From: Bacteroidetes bacterium UBA2475
Lineage (GTDB): Bacteria > Bacteroidota > Bacteroidia > B-17B0 > Aurantibacillaceae
Assembly (NCBI GenBank): GCA_002342065.1
Contig: DDPF01000012.1
Span: forward strand, 372,001 to 436,000
Reading direction: 5' to 3'
DNA length: 64,000 nt
Of this stretch, positions 1 to 8,505 are shown one piece after another. The notes below the pieces were generated by a model. The model worked only from the letters and a program-made list of their open reading frames with translations. It was not told the origin of the DNA and ran no database searches. Positions within the stretch are counted from its first letter, which is position 1. Each line of letters starts with the position of its first letter. A program made the translations under genes and the position numbers.

Positions 1-248
1 CCGAATTTAAAGACAAAATGGATGGATGGGCTTTTGGCTGCGATGTATGCCAGGATGTTTGTCCATGGAATAGTTTTAGTGCACCACATTCAGAAACAAA
101 ATTCAAAAATACTAACGGTTTGCTCAATTATACAGAAGCCGAATGGAATGATATTACCGAAGAAACGTTTAATACTATTTTTAAGAACTCGGCGGTTAAA
201 CGAACAAAATACAAAGGCTTAAAAAGGAATTTGATGTTTTTGAAATAA
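1..248 (+). CDS. queG: Epoxyqueuosine reductase QueG, C-terminal fragment
   Basis: This is the 3' end of a gene that begins left of the window; about 82 codons are visible, reading from base 3. The motif GCDVCQDVCPWN (bases about 51-86) is the second ferredoxin-like 4Fe-4S cluster signature that, followed by Pro-Trp-Asn, is characteristic of QueG. QueG is the cobalamin-dependent enzyme that reduces epoxyqueuosine to queuosine in tRNA wobble positions. The C-terminal tail (KRTKYKGLKRNL) also resembles the family, where a basic segment near the end is common. The ATG at 18 is internal, not a start. The catalytic N-terminal domain cannot be judged. It has no evident link to the glycan locus to the right. 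Confidence 0.9.
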   Translation, partial: EFKDKMDGWAFGCDVCQDVCPWNSFSAPHSETKFKNTNGLLNYTEAEWNDITEETFNTIFKNSAVKRTKYKGLKRNLMFLK

Positions 249-561
249 TTCTAGGTCATCACGGTCAATTATAGTAGCGACTTCTGATATGTACCTTGCG
301 AAAAGCTTTTATATAACTATACATTTGAAAAACGGATTTTAGGGTCAATATGCGGACTACACTGTGTTTTGGTTTATAATTAGTGCAGTTGTAACTAAAC
401 TTTCCTTTATATAAAGACCTTTACAATTATAATTATTTAACATTAATAATATTCTGCATAAAGATTTTGATTTGTAATCGATTTATCTTAACTTAACATT
501 CACGTTTAAAGACTGGTCTAGTTAAGAAAAACTTATTTGTTAACCTTAAAATAATATTAAA
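249..561. other. Intergenic region, 313 bp, no gene seen
   Basis: AT-rich stretch between queG and the propeller protein gene. I see no convincing ORF, RNA gene or strong rho-independent terminator. It contains a 10-bp palindrome AAAAGCTTTT at 301-310, which is likely chance in such AT-rich DNA, and one candidate Bacteroidota promoter element described separately. Confidence 0.6.
296..327 (+). promoter_or_regulatory. Candidate Bacteroidota-type promoter
   Basis: TACATTTG at 320-327 matches the Bacteroidota -7 consensus TAnnTTTG, and a TTG at 296-298 lies 21 nt upstream, near the usual -33 spacing. It would drive the propeller gene at 562 but leaves a leader of more than 220 nt, so it may be fortuitous. 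Confidence 0.2.
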
Positions 562-3282
562 ATGAAGAATTTCTATTTGACTCTTTTGGTTTTAATTTCA
601 TTAGGCATATTGGCTCGAAAGCCTTCATTTAATAATTCTACCAACCTGGCTTTTATTCCTAACATGGGTCAAATTATTACAGATGTAAATACACCTGCAA
701 GCATGGTTCACTTTAAAGCAAGTGTTAGCGGACTAGAGTTTTATTTAACGGATAATGGAATAAGTTATGTTTTTGTGAAACATAACCGTGATCTTTATGA
801 TGCGGGGTTAGGTGGTTCGCCAAATCCTAACTTCCAGCCAACTACAGAGTACGGTAGAATTGATATGAATTTGAAAAACGCAAATATTAACAAGAACAAC
901 GTTGTTAAAGAATTTTCTACTGAAGCTCAATACAATTATTATTACGCGCAATGTCCAACAGGCGCTTTAGCTTTAAATGGTTATCATAAACTTACATATA
1001 AAAATGTTTATCCAAATATCGACTGGGTAATTTATAGTGACAATAAAAAACATTTGAAATATGAATTTATTGTTCATCCTGGAGGCAATCCCTCTCAAAT
1101 AGAAATGGAATATAAGTGGGCGGATGTAAACGTTACTCAAAATTCGATCACTCTATCCTCACCAATGGGGAAGATCCAAGAGCAAGATCTTTTTGTGTAT
1201 GTAAAAGAAACAGGTGATACAGTTCCCGCAAACTATGTGCAAAATGGAAATAAAGTAAGTATTAATACACAAGCTCCGGCAGGTAAAACATTAATTATCG
1301 ATCCGCCCTTGTATTGGTCTACCTACTGGGGAAGTGCTGGCTCTGAACAAACACAGGCGCTTGTTACCTCGGGTGTTGGAGAGTATGTTTTTATTGCAGG
1401 ATATACTAGTAGCACTACATTTCCTACAACTAATCCTGGTTCAGGTACTTATTACCAAGGCGTTTTTGGTGGAAATTTCGATGCGTTTATTACGAAGTTT
1501 GATACTAACGGTGTACACATTTGGTCTACTTATTATGGTGGGTCCGGTAGCGAAGGTTCAACCAGCTATACAGGTATCTCAATCGCTTGTGGCGCTGGGA
1601 CCGACCTTTGGCTTGTAGGAACAACCAACTCTACTAATTTGCCTTTGCAAAATGCAGGCGGAAGTGCTTATTATCAGGCCGCAAATGGCGGGGCTTATGA
1701 TTTTTTTGTGGTTAAATTCAATTACGCCGGCGTGCGCCAACATGCTACCTACGTTGGTGGCTCCGGAGATGATGCAGGATTAAACCATGGCGCAGGTGCT
1801 GACTGTGACCCCGCCGGAAATCTTTATTTTTCGGGGAGGATGCTATCTACAAATTTCCCATTACTAAATCCGGGAGGCGGTGCCTACTTTGACAACACGC
1901 AAAATGGTAGTGATGATCTTTGCATCGTGAAATTTTCACAGGGTTGCCAAATGTTATGGTCCACCATTTTAGGCGGTAGCCTTGATGACATGAACTATTC
2001 AATGGATCTACATGTTGACCGAATTAATAGTAGATTATATTTAGGAACATGTACAAGCTCCACCGACCTTCCAACAGTAAATCCGGGAGGCTCCTTTTAT
2101 TTTGATAATACAAATAATGGCGGCACAGATATGTATCTTGCGCGGTTTTCTTTTGCAGGTGTAATGCAATGGGCCACCTATATTGGAGGCTCAGGTGACG
2201 AGTGGCTATCGATGTCAATCATTACTGCTCCTGATGGAGATGTAGGGATGATAACTCTAACCGGCTCTACAAATATGCCATGTGTTAATCCGGGAGGAAC
2301 AGCTTTTTTTGATAATAGTCACAATGGCGGATCATGGGATATGTATTTATGTCGTTTCGAACAAACAGGTATTATGAGTTGGAGTACTTATTATGGCACA
2401 TCAAATAACGAACACTGTCAGCACAACATCACTATGGATGCCAATGGTAATATTATTATGTGTGGCGTTTCAGATGGTACGGCAGCTCCCCCAACTTTTA
2501 ATCCAGGCGGTGGAAGTTATTATAACGGGGTTAAAGATGCTCAAGGCTCTTATTGTTTAGTGCAATTTAGTCCAACGGGTGTTATGCTGTGGGGAACAAT
2601 TTGGGGAGGTTCAGGCCACGATCATCTTTTGGGGGCAGTAGGTGCGTGTATTGGAGTGAGCGCGCATAGTGATATTTTTGTTACTGGCGAAACAAATTCA
2701 ACAGACCTACCAATGCTCAATCCGGGTTTAGGTGCTTATTTTGATAATAGCGCCAACGGCGGTCAGGATGGTTTTATAGCCAAGTTTAATAATGATATTA
2801 TTCCTACTGTTTTACCTGTTGAATTACTTAGTTTTAGCTGTGAGCCTTCAACACTTGGCATTCAGATAAGATGGACAACTGCAAACGAAAAAAACAATCA
2901 TCATTTTACAATTGAAAGAACACGTGATGGCGAGAAATATGAAAAGATAACTACAATAAATGGCGCACTTAATTCCTTTTCAACTCACTATTATAATTTT
3001 ATTGATAAGGATCCTACAAATGGTATAAATTACTACAGGTTATCGCAAACAGATAATGTTGGCAACGAAAAAATATTTAATTTAATTGCTTGCAATCATG
3101 GTGAGGAAACTGGAGAAGCGACCTTGAATATTTATTCTACCACTGGACAGTTAATTTACACTTGTAATACAGTTGATTACAGACAAACTTTAAAGAACGT
3201 TGCAATACCTATTGGAGTATATTTAGTAGAGTTAAAAAGCCAAAATACCAAAACTAATTTTAAGCATTTGGTTCTTCAATAA
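562..3282 (+). CDS. Secreted SBBP seven-bladed propeller protein with T9SS-like C-terminus
   Basis: Predicted secreted protein of 906 aa. Residues 1-19 look like a signal peptide. Residues about 25-250 match the DUF7948 type of N-terminal domain (it contains FIPNMGQI and a beta-rich body). From about residue 251 to 748 there are seven consecutive repeats of roughly 70 aa, each starting near W(S/A)T(Y/I)xGGSG and ending near NPGGxxYFDNxxNGGxDxxxxKF: an SBBP beta-propeller with exactly seven blades. Residues about 752-850 form a fibronectin-like module (VELLSFSC, TIERTRDG, YYRLSQTD). The end (IYSTTGQLIY, GVYLVELKS, KHLVLQ) resembles a T9SS type A sorting domain but lacks the usual YPNP start. 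Likely exported across the outer membrane by T9SS; its ligand is unknown. Confidence 0.85.
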   Translation: MKNFYLTLLVLISLGILARKPSFNNSTNLAFIPNMGQIITDVNTPASMVHFKASVSGLEFYLTDNGISYVFVKHNRDLYDAGLGGSPNPNFQPTTEYGRIDMNLKNANINKNNVVKEFSTEAQYNYYYAQCPTGALALNGYHKLTYKNVYPNIDWVIYSDNKKHLKYEFIVHPGGNPSQIEMEYKWADVNVTQNSITLSSPMGKIQEQDLFVYVKETGDTVPANYVQNGNKVSINTQAPAGKTLIIDPPLYWSTYWGSAGSEQTQALVTSGVGEYVFIAGYTSSTTFPTTNPGSGTYYQGVFGGNFDAFITKFDTNGVHIWSTYYGGSGSEGSTSYTGISIACGAGTDLWLVGTTNSTNLPLQNAGGSAYYQAANGGAYDFFVVKFNYAGVRQHATYVGGSGDDAGLNHGAGADCDPAGNLYFSGRMLSTNFPLLNPGGGAYFDNTQNGSDDLCIVKFSQGCQMLWSTILGGSLDDMNYSMDLHVDRINSRLYLGTCTSSTDLPTVNPGGSFYFDNTNNGGTDMYLARFSFAGVMQWATYIGGSGDEWLSMSIITAPDGDVGMITLTGSTNMPCVNPGGTAFFDNSHNGGSWDMYLCRFEQTGIMSWSTYYGTSNNEHCQHNITMDANGNIIMCGVSDGTAAPPTFNPGGGSYYNGVKDAQGSYCLVQFSPTGVMLWGTIWGGSGHDHLLGAVGACIGVSAHSDIFVTGETNSTDLPMLNPGLGAYFDNSANGGQDGFIAKFNNDIIPTVLPVELLSFSCEPSTLGIQIRWTTANEKNNHHFTIERTRDGEKYEKITTINGALNSFSTHYYNFIDKDPTNGINYYRLSQTDNVGNEKIFNLIACNHGEETGEATLNIYSTTGQLIYTCNTVDYRQTLKNVAIPIGVYLVELKSQNTKTNFKHLVLQ

Positions 3283-3348
3283 AATTAGCAAAACAAAATG
3301 TGCAACTTTTCATTTAATTAGCTTTCACATTTGAAATTTACCCAGAGT

Positions 3349-3390
3349 AAAAAAACCGCAACCCTAATTTGCAGCTAGGAATTGCGGTTT
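3349..3390. terminator. Bidirectional rho-independent terminator
   Basis: Inverted repeat AAACCGCAA (3353-3361) / TTGCGGTTT (3382-3390), with an inner CCTA/TAGG pairing at 3363-3366 and 3376-3379. Read on the minus strand the stem is followed by seven T (complement of 3349-3355), a classic terminator for the leftward hydrolase gene. On the plus strand it ends in TTT and could also stop the propeller gene. It sits between convergent genes, as expected. Confidence 0.75.
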
Positions 3391-3484
3391 AGTTCACATG
3401 AAAAAAAACTGACTATTAATTTTTTACAATATTACTTCTATTTAATTTGCGATACATGAAGAGAGCGTTATTAAATAGTATTAT

Positions 3485-4825
3485 TTATTTTATTTTTTTT
3501 GCCGGCATTTTTGCGCCACCTTGGTAAAGGGTTAAGGCATTGATATTTCCTTTGTCATCTTTATTAAATTCCACTTGGGCATCTACAATTTTTAAAAAAT
3601 AGAAGTTCTCTTTCTCAGGATAGATCTCATTCTTATCCTGTCCTGTTGCCTGCGCAAAAACACTACTGCCATCGGTTGTTATACTTAAAATAAATCCAGG
3701 CTCTATTTCGTAATCGCCAATCAGTGTTTTATAAATGCGTTTATCGACTGCTATCATTTTATGCTCGCTTGGCAGATCAAATTTCTCTCCAAACATAATT
3801 GCAGTGGCAATTTTATTCGCGTTAAATAATTGATAATTATCTACGTTCTTTAAAATAATAATACATAACTCATCATCCGTAAAACGATTGATCACCGTAT
3901 TAAATCCTTCAATACCTCCACCATGAAAAAACTTTTTATGATCTTTATATTTGGTAACCATCCAACCGTAAGCGTAGTTATCTTTAAAAACGGTCATCAT
4001 CTTTTCCATAGTTTCTTTTTTTACAAGTTTTTCAGTGTATAAAGCCTGGTCCCACAAAAAAAGATCTTCAACTGTTGAGTACAAAGCGCCTGCACCTGCA
4101 GGTATGGTCATATCTACATAAGGCGCCGGTATCAAACCTTCATTGGCCTCTGTATATCCTATTGCGGCGTTTTTTAAAATACCATTTGGTGGATATAAAC
4201 CGGAGTTCTTCATTTGTAAAGGATCAAAAATTGTTTCCTTAAGATAATCTCCATACTTTTTTCCAGAAGCCTTTTCTATGATATAGGTCAATAAAATATA
4301 TCCTGAATTGCTGTAATTGAATTTAGAGCCGGGCTCAAATTCAAGTGCTTTGCTTTTTGTTATAGCAATTACCTGCTCTAAAGTGTGTGGTTTACCTTTA
4401 ATACTATCAAATACCGGTAAAGCTGTTAAATTTGGAATGCCCGAAGTATGTGTAAGCAAATGATGTATTGTAATTTTATCGCCATCAGGATAATCGGGAA
4501 TATATTTTATGAGTTTATCTTCCGTACTTAATTTTCCATTTTCCTGTAATATCATAATGGCCATTGCTGTAAATTGTTTGGAAACAGATGCCAGCTTAAA
4601 TTTTGTGGTTGGCGAATTTGAGATAGTAGACGTAGTATTTGCCATACCATACCCTTTGCTTAAAAGTATTTTTCCTTTTTTAGCAATAAGTACTGAACCG
4701 CTGAACATGTTCTTTTTTGCGTGTACCCTCAACATTAGATCGATGCGTGCAGCTTTTTCTATATCCGTTTGTGCGTTGCTAAAAATTACGCATAGCAATA
4801 GCAGGATGAATAAATATTTTTTCAT
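3485..4825 (-). CDS. Serine hydrolase, class C beta-lactamase family
   Basis: Member of the beta-lactamase/transpeptidase-like family (PF00144 type; penicillin-binding protein, esterase or D-aminopeptidase relatives). The 446-aa protein has a signal peptide (about residues 1-19, ending SNAQ), the SxxK nucleophile motif at S80-K83 (SVSK), the YxN motif at Y171-N173, and an HGG triad at about 301-303 in place of KTG. A C-terminal beta-rich domain of about 100 aa follows residue 350, as in many Bacteroidota homologues. Probably periplasmic. The substrate cannot be deduced: cell-wall peptides, esters or lactams are all possible. It lies 70 nt downstream of the PspC gene with a hairpin in the gap, so it may be only partly co-transcribed. 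Confidence 0.85.
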   Translation of the reverse strand: MKKYLFILLLLCVIFSNAQTDIEKAARIDLMLRVHAKKNMFSGSVLIAKKGKILLSKGYGMANTTSTISNSPTTKFKLASVSKQFTAMAIMILQENGKLSTEDKLIKYIPDYPDGDKITIHHLLTHTSGIPNLTALPVFDSIKGKPHTLEQVIAITKSKALEFEPGSKFNYSNSGYILLTYIIEKASGKKYGDYLKETIFDPLQMKNSGLYPPNGILKNAAIGYTEANEGLIPAPYVDMTIPAGAGALYSTVEDLFLWDQALYTEKLVKKETMEKMMTVFKDNYAYGWMVTKYKDHKKFFHGGGIEGFNTVINRFTDDELCIIILKNVDNYQLFNANKIATAIMFGEKFDLPSEHKMIAVDKRIYKTLIGDYEIEPGFILSITTDGSSVFAQATGQDKNEIYPEKENFYFLKIVDAQVEFNKDDKGNINALTLYQGGAKMPAKKIK

Positions 4826-4851
4826 TTTAAGTTTTTTTTAATTTTAATACT

Positions 4852-4885
4852 AAGACGGTTTAACTTATTTAAAAGTTACAGTCTT
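4852..4885 (-). other. Intergenic hairpin between pspC-like gene and hydrolase
   Basis: Two-part inverted repeat: AAGAC (4852-4856) with GTCTT (4881-4885), and TAACTT (4861-4866) with AAGTTA (4873-4878) around a 6-nt loop. There is no U-tract on the minus strand after the stem, so it is more likely an attenuator, a processing site or an RNA-stabilising element than a strong terminator. It may uncouple expression of the two genes. Confidence 0.35.
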
Positions 4886-4895
4886 TTGAAAAGAT

Positions 4896-6713
4896 CTATT
4901 TTTCTCCTTTAGTGCCTTTGTCACCCTTGTTGCCTTTAGATCCCTTTGTATCGGGCTCTTCAGGTTCAACGGGTTCTTTAGGCTCTACAGGTTCTTTAGG
5001 AGTTTTTATTTTAATACCATTCTCATCAATCTTGATCTCAGCATCTGTTCCGTTCACTTTAATACCGTCTTCGTTTATGGTAATATTTTTTGCATGAATG
5101 TTATTTACATGGTGAAAATCTTCTTCTTCCAATTCATCCAAACCATCACAGTCAATGCATTTTAAACCCCTGTCGGTCATTTGCCATCTACGTCCTACCA
5201 TATGTCCATCCCATGTGTTGGTTGTATTTTCAATATCGTTTAAAAGATATTTAACGCTTTTATCAAAGAAAATAACTTTGCCTTTTGGTAATTTAATTTT
5301 AATGTCAACTTCCTGTGCTCTGAATTTTGAACCTTCCAAAACAGAGAAAACTTCATCAAAGATCAATACATTACTGGCCTGTGTATAGCTATACTTAATT
5401 GTTTTTGCATTTTCGTTAGCTTCTTTTTTATTGTAGCCTCTTGCAGAATAATTAATAACCAACTCAATACTATCCGAACTACTTTCTACCACATCAAGAT
5501 CTGCATGTCCGATAATTGTTAGTTTTCTGTTTGATTCACCAAATTGATAACCACTGTTGTTCCTGCCAAAATAAGTATCAAGATCATCGGCATTTTCAAA
5601 ATTCAACGATTTTAAGGTTGCCATTGCTGGATTTAATTTTACAACTAAGGTATCGTTGCCTAAGCCATGTAACTCAACTGTTTCTTTTACTTTAGAACCT
5701 TCGTTAAATTGTTTTACGGTTGAAACTGTTACACAAAAACCAATAATGAGACCAACAACCCAAACAATACCCATACTTAGGTTTAACCAACGGTTACTGT
5801 ATTTTATCTTGAACAACAATTTTATACCACCATATAATAACATGAACACAGGAACGCCAGCCACAATAATAAATGCTAGAACGGCCATTGCGTAATTTGC
5901 AGATGAACTAAATAACACCGCTTTCCAGTTAGAGATATCAGAGTTAGAATCGGCAACTGAAATTCCAAATAAAGAAGTTACGTACGCAAATAAAAACGCG
6001 CAACCCACAAATACAAGGAATAATCCTATTAAACGACCAACAATATTAAAGAACCCATTAAGCAGTGTCGAAACATTGCCTCGTAAGCCATTACCTATAT
6101 CGTTATTTTTAAAACGATTTTTTACGTCCTGCGCTTCATCCTTAAAATTTTGAACGATATTATTAATGTTAGCTGACTCACCACGCATAGCAAATTTATC
6201 AGCTGTAGTTTTAGCTTCTGGAATAATTATCCATAAAATAATATATACCCATAAACTTATTCCGCCAAAAAATATTAATAAGAACATGGCTAAACGCACC
6301 CAAACAATATCAATATCAAAGTAAGCAGCTAAACCGCTACAAACACCACCAATTGCTTTTTCATCTGGGTTTCTGAATAAACGACGTTTAATTTTTTCTC
6401 CGGAAGTATTGTTTTGTTCTTCCTCTTTTTTATGTTCTTCTTTACTTTGGTTCTCGCCAAAATCTTCTGGCTTACCCATTATACCTTTTACATGATCTAC
6501 GTCGACCATTAATACAACTTGTTTTACTGCATTAATTTTTTCCTGCAATAATTCGGCTATCCTGGCTTCAATATCGCTCATGATCTCGTTTCCACCATCG
6601 GTCTTACTAAAATAACCTTTAATGGTTGCAAGATATTTGCTTAAGCTATCGTAGGCATCTTCTTCAATATGAAAAATGATCCCGCTAATGTTTATGGTTA
6701 CTGTTTTATTCAT
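4896..6713 (-). CDS. PspC-domain membrane protein with charged C-terminal tail
   Basis: 605-aa inner membrane protein. The N-terminal 100 aa are soluble and rich in Glu/Lys. Residues about 109-168 form a PspC domain (RRLFRNPDEKAIGGVCSGLA, then a hydrophobic hairpin ending WIIIPEAK). Three further hydrophobic segments lie near 215-245, 270-300 and 310-335. They are followed by a predicted extracytoplasmic beta-rich region and a tail with repeated PKEPVEP units and a GxK collagen-like series (KGSKGNKGDKGTKGEK). PspC proteins are envelope-stress sensors in enterobacteria; in Bacteroidota they are usually paired with a PadR regulator, as here, and the exact role is unclear. The gene starts 11 nt after padR, indicating one transcript. 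Confidence 0.85.
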   Translation of the reverse strand: MNKTVTINISGIIFHIEEDAYDSLSKYLATIKGYFSKTDGGNEIMSDIEARIAELLQEKINAVKQVVLMVDVDHVKGIMGKPEDFGENQSKEEHKKEEEQNNTSGEKIKRRLFRNPDEKAIGGVCSGLAAYFDIDIVWVRLAMFLLIFFGGISLWVYIILWIIIPEAKTTADKFAMRGESANINNIVQNFKDEAQDVKNRFKNNDIGNGLRGNVSTLLNGFFNIVGRLIGLFLVFVGCAFLFAYVTSLFGISVADSNSDISNWKAVLFSSSANYAMAVLAFIIVAGVPVFMLLYGGIKLLFKIKYSNRWLNLSMGIVWVVGLIIGFCVTVSTVKQFNEGSKVKETVELHGLGNDTLVVKLNPAMATLKSLNFENADDLDTYFGRNNSGYQFGESNRKLTIIGHADLDVVESSSDSIELVINYSARGYNKKEANENAKTIKYSYTQASNVLIFDEVFSVLEGSKFRAQEVDIKIKLPKGKVIFFDKSVKYLLNDIENTTNTWDGHMVGRRWQMTDRGLKCIDCDGLDELEEEDFHHVNNIHAKNITINEDGIKVNGTDAEIKIDENGIKIKTPKEPVEPKEPVEPEEPDTKGSKGNKGDKGTKGEK

Positions 6714-6724
6714 TTTGTAATATT

Positions 6725-7108
6725 TTAAATGTTATTTTTTCCTTTTTCAATTGTTTTGTTTACTGCTTCTACCAGTTCGCCCCATGAAAGCTGGAGTTCT
6801 TTTAAATATTGTGCGCCTATTTCTGTAAGCTTATAATATTTTCGAGGTGGGCCGCTGGTACTTTCTTCCCACCTGTAACCGAGTAAGCCGGTATTTTTTA
6901 ATCTTGTGAGTAACGGATATAATGTTCCTTCAACTACTACTAACTTTGTATCCTTTAGTTTATCAATTATTTCTGTTGGATAAGCATCTCCTTGAGAGAG
7001 GATAGAAAGTATGCAGAGTTCAAGAACACCTTTTCTCATTTGGGCTTGCGCAGTGGCAGCCCTCTCAACTCCCCCATCGGGTTTTTCTGTATTCTCTGAG
7101 TTTCCCAT
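6725..7108 (-). CDS. PadR family transcriptional regulator
   Basis: 127-aa winged-helix repressor of the short PadR type. Visible family features: RKGVLELCILSILSQGDAYP (helix 1-2), the recognition region EGTLYPLLTRLKNTGLL with the family-typical GTLYPLL, then the wing (PPRKYYKLTEIG) and a C-terminal helix for dimerisation. PadR members commonly repress their own operon and neighbouring membrane-protein genes. Here it sits between a small secreted protein and the PspC gene, and an inverted repeat upstream of the group is a plausible operator. The inducer is unknown. Confidence 0.92.
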   Translation of the reverse strand: MGNSENTEKPDGGVERAATAQAQMRKGVLELCILSILSQGDAYPTEIIDKLKDTKLVVVEGTLYPLLTRLKNTGLLGYRWEESTSGPPRKYYKLTEIGAQYLKELQLSWGELVEAVNKTIEKGKNNI

Positions 7109-7138
7109 ATTCTTTTTTAATTTTTTATTAATACTTTA

Positions 7139-7489
7139 TTAAACTGTTTTAATGTTAAGTATAACACTATGCACAACATTGTTCTTTAATTTTGTAAGAT
7201 TTAATTTTAAGAACTGTTTTTCGATCTCGGCTTTTAAATTCTGATCGATCGTTTTTGCTAAAACAAAATCTACATGTCCGTTTTGATCGGTTGTAAAAAG
7301 CACTTCTACTTTTTGTGATTCATTTGCAGGAATTACAATTTGTGGAAATTTAAAATAATCCTTAATTGTTTTTTCTGTTTCGGTTGCTTCAGGACTTATT
7401 CCTGTTTTTGAATTCGGTTTAACAGTTAATGAGATCATTAACAATCCTCCCATTAACATTAGCGTTGTTATTTTATTTCTTGTTTTCAT
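7139..7489 (-). CDS. Small secreted protein, TonB C-terminal-like fold
   Basis: 116 aa with an N-terminal hydrophobic segment (about residues 8-24), likely a signal peptide or anchor. The rest (PQIVIPANESQKVEVLFTTD followed by GHVDFVLAKTID) recalls the conserved core of TonB C-terminal and energy-transducer domains, in which a strand with NGxV is followed by a helix. It is too short to be a full TonB protein and has no proline-rich spacer. First gene of the group with padR 30 nt downstream, so it is probably under PadR control. Function not recognised; similar short proteins often accompany regulators in Bacteroidota. Confidence 0.6.
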   Translation of the reverse strand: MKTRNKITTLMLMGGLLMISLTVKPNSKTGISPEATETEKTIKDYFKFPQIVIPANESQKVEVLFTTDQNGHVDFVLAKTIDQNLKAEIEKQFLKLNLTKLKNNVVHSVILNIKTV

Positions 7490-7547
7490 TTTTTAATTTT
7501 TATATAATTTACATTCAGTACTTTTAAACCATAGCTATTTGGTGATA

Positions 7548-7555
7548 CAAACATA
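7548..7555 (-). promoter_or_regulatory. Candidate -7 element for the PadR group
   Basis: CAAACATA on the plus strand reads TATGTTTG on the minus strand, a match to TAnnTTTG, placed 59-66 nt upstream of the 7489 start. No clear TTG is present at the -33 position, so recognition may need the adjacent operator-like repeat. Confidence 0.35.
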
Positions 7556-7564
7556 CAGTATTAT

Positions 7565-7593
7565 TTTAGTACCTTGTGTTACATAGTACTAAA
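7565..7593. promoter_or_regulatory. Candidate PadR operator, inverted repeat
   Basis: TTTAGTAC (7565-7572) and GTACTAAA (7586-7593) are perfect 8-bp inverted repeats separated by 13 nt. They lie immediately upstream of the leftward -7 element and about 70-100 nt from the divergent TerC promoter. Position, symmetry and a spacing of about two helical turns suit a dimeric winged-helix repressor such as the PadR encoded two genes downstream. Binding is inferred, not shown. Confidence 0.4.
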
Positions 7594-7665
7594 TACTTTG
7601 TTAAAATTTACTAACATATTGATTATCAACACTAAAATTTAATCCGTAGTTAGCCGAAATTTAAA

Positions 7666-7673
7666 TATCTTTG
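7666..7673 (+). promoter_or_regulatory. Candidate -7 element for the TerC-family gene
   Basis: TATCTTTG matches TAnnTTTG exactly. Transcription would begin near 7680, after the possible GTG start at 7675 and just before the ATG at 7690. This favours the ATG as the true start. The -33 element is weak or absent. Confidence 0.4.
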
Positions 7674-7689
7674 TGTGAAATTTATAAAA

Positions 7690-8481
7690 ATGCACGATTG
7701 GTCTGCGGATTTTGCCGCCTTATTTTCATTACAAGGTCTTATTGGTTTAATTACCCTTTCGATTTTAGAGATAATACTAGGTATTGATAATATTATCTTT
7801 ATTTCGATCGCAGTAAACAAACTCCCTGCAACTCAACAAAAAAAAGCCCGTACTATAGGGCTTACTCTGGCACTGGTAGTGCGCTCTGTATTATTATTAT
7901 TTATTGGATGGATAGCTGGTTTAAAAGCAGCTCTTTTTCATATAGGCGATTGGGGTGTTAGTGGTAAAAGTTTGATCCTTGTGAGTGGTGGTATTTTTCT
8001 GCTTATAAAAACCTGGCAGGAAATTATGGAGAAGATCTATACCGACGAGGACGAGATAGAACATATTGGTAAGGCAAAAAAAACATCCTTTAATGCTATT
8101 ATACTGCAAATTGTAATTATTGATTTTGTATTTAGTTTTGATAGTATATTGGCAGCTGTTGGTGTGAGCGGCATAGTGCTTATTATGATAAGTGCAGTTA
8201 TTATAAGCATGATATTAATGATCTTATTTAGCGGCTACGTGGCGCAGTTCATTAACAAGAATCAAGGAATTAAAATGATAGCCCTTGTTTTTTTATTGAT
8301 AATTGGTGGGATACTCCTTGCCGAAGGACTAATAGACAGCTATAATTTTTCTGTTCCAAAAGAAAAACATTTAGAACTGAATAAAAATTACGCTTATATA
8401 GCTTTAGCATTTGCTTTACTGATAGAGATGTTTAACATGAAAGAAAAAGCTGTTAAACGTAAGAAGGATCTGGGAATATAA
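7690..8481 (+). CDS. TerC family integral membrane protein
   Basis: Inner membrane protein of 263 aa from the ATG at 7690; an upstream in-frame GTG at 7675 would add five residues but overlaps the predicted transcription start. About seven hydrophobic segments are visible. The family acidic motifs are present: LEIILGIDNIIFIS in the first helix and IDFVFSFDSILAAVGV in the middle. TerC relatives are named after tellurite resistance, but many act in metal ion export or metallation of exported proteins (Mn2+ for the Alx/MeeF group). Nothing here points to tellurite. It is divergent from the PadR group and convergent with the glycan locus. Confidence 0.9.
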   Translation: MHDWSADFAALFSLQGLIGLITLSILEIILGIDNIIFISIAVNKLPATQQKKARTIGLTLALVVRSVLLLFIGWIAGLKAALFHIGDWGVSGKSLILVSGGIFLLIKTWQEIMEKIYTDEDEIEHIGKAKKTSFNAIILQIVIIDFVFSFDSILAAVGVSGIVLIMISAVIISMILMILFSGYVAQFINKNQGIKMIALVFLLIIGGILLAEGLIDSYNFSVPKEKHLELNKNYAYIALAFALLIEMFNMKEKAVKRKKDLGI

Positions 8482-8488
8482 AGAAGCG

Positions 8489-8505
8489 CCTAACAGAACG
8501 TTAGG
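8489..8505. terminator. Short hairpin between convergent genes
   Basis: CCTAAC (8489-8494), loop AGAAC, GTTAGG (8500-8505). It lies in the 19-nt gap between TerC and the last gene of the glycan locus and overlaps the stop codon of the latter. No T-run follows, so termination strength is uncertain. Confidence 0.3.

Noticed and set aside
301..310. AAAAGCTTTT palindrome as an operator
   Set aside because: Single short AT-rich palindrome with no partner or nearby regulator; expected by chance in this composition.
1334..2218. ORFs of 94 aa (+) and 64 aa (-) inside the propeller gene
   Set aside because: They lie entirely in other frames of a well-supported protein and have no recognisable domain or start signal.
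4509..5895. Plus-strand ORFs over the hydrolase and PspC genes
   Set aside because: Antisense shadows of two genes with clear motifs; their translations are low-complexity.
7690..8481. Tellurite resistance determinant
   Set aside because: Only a TerC-family protein is present, with no other ter genes. The family name alone does not support tellurite resistance.
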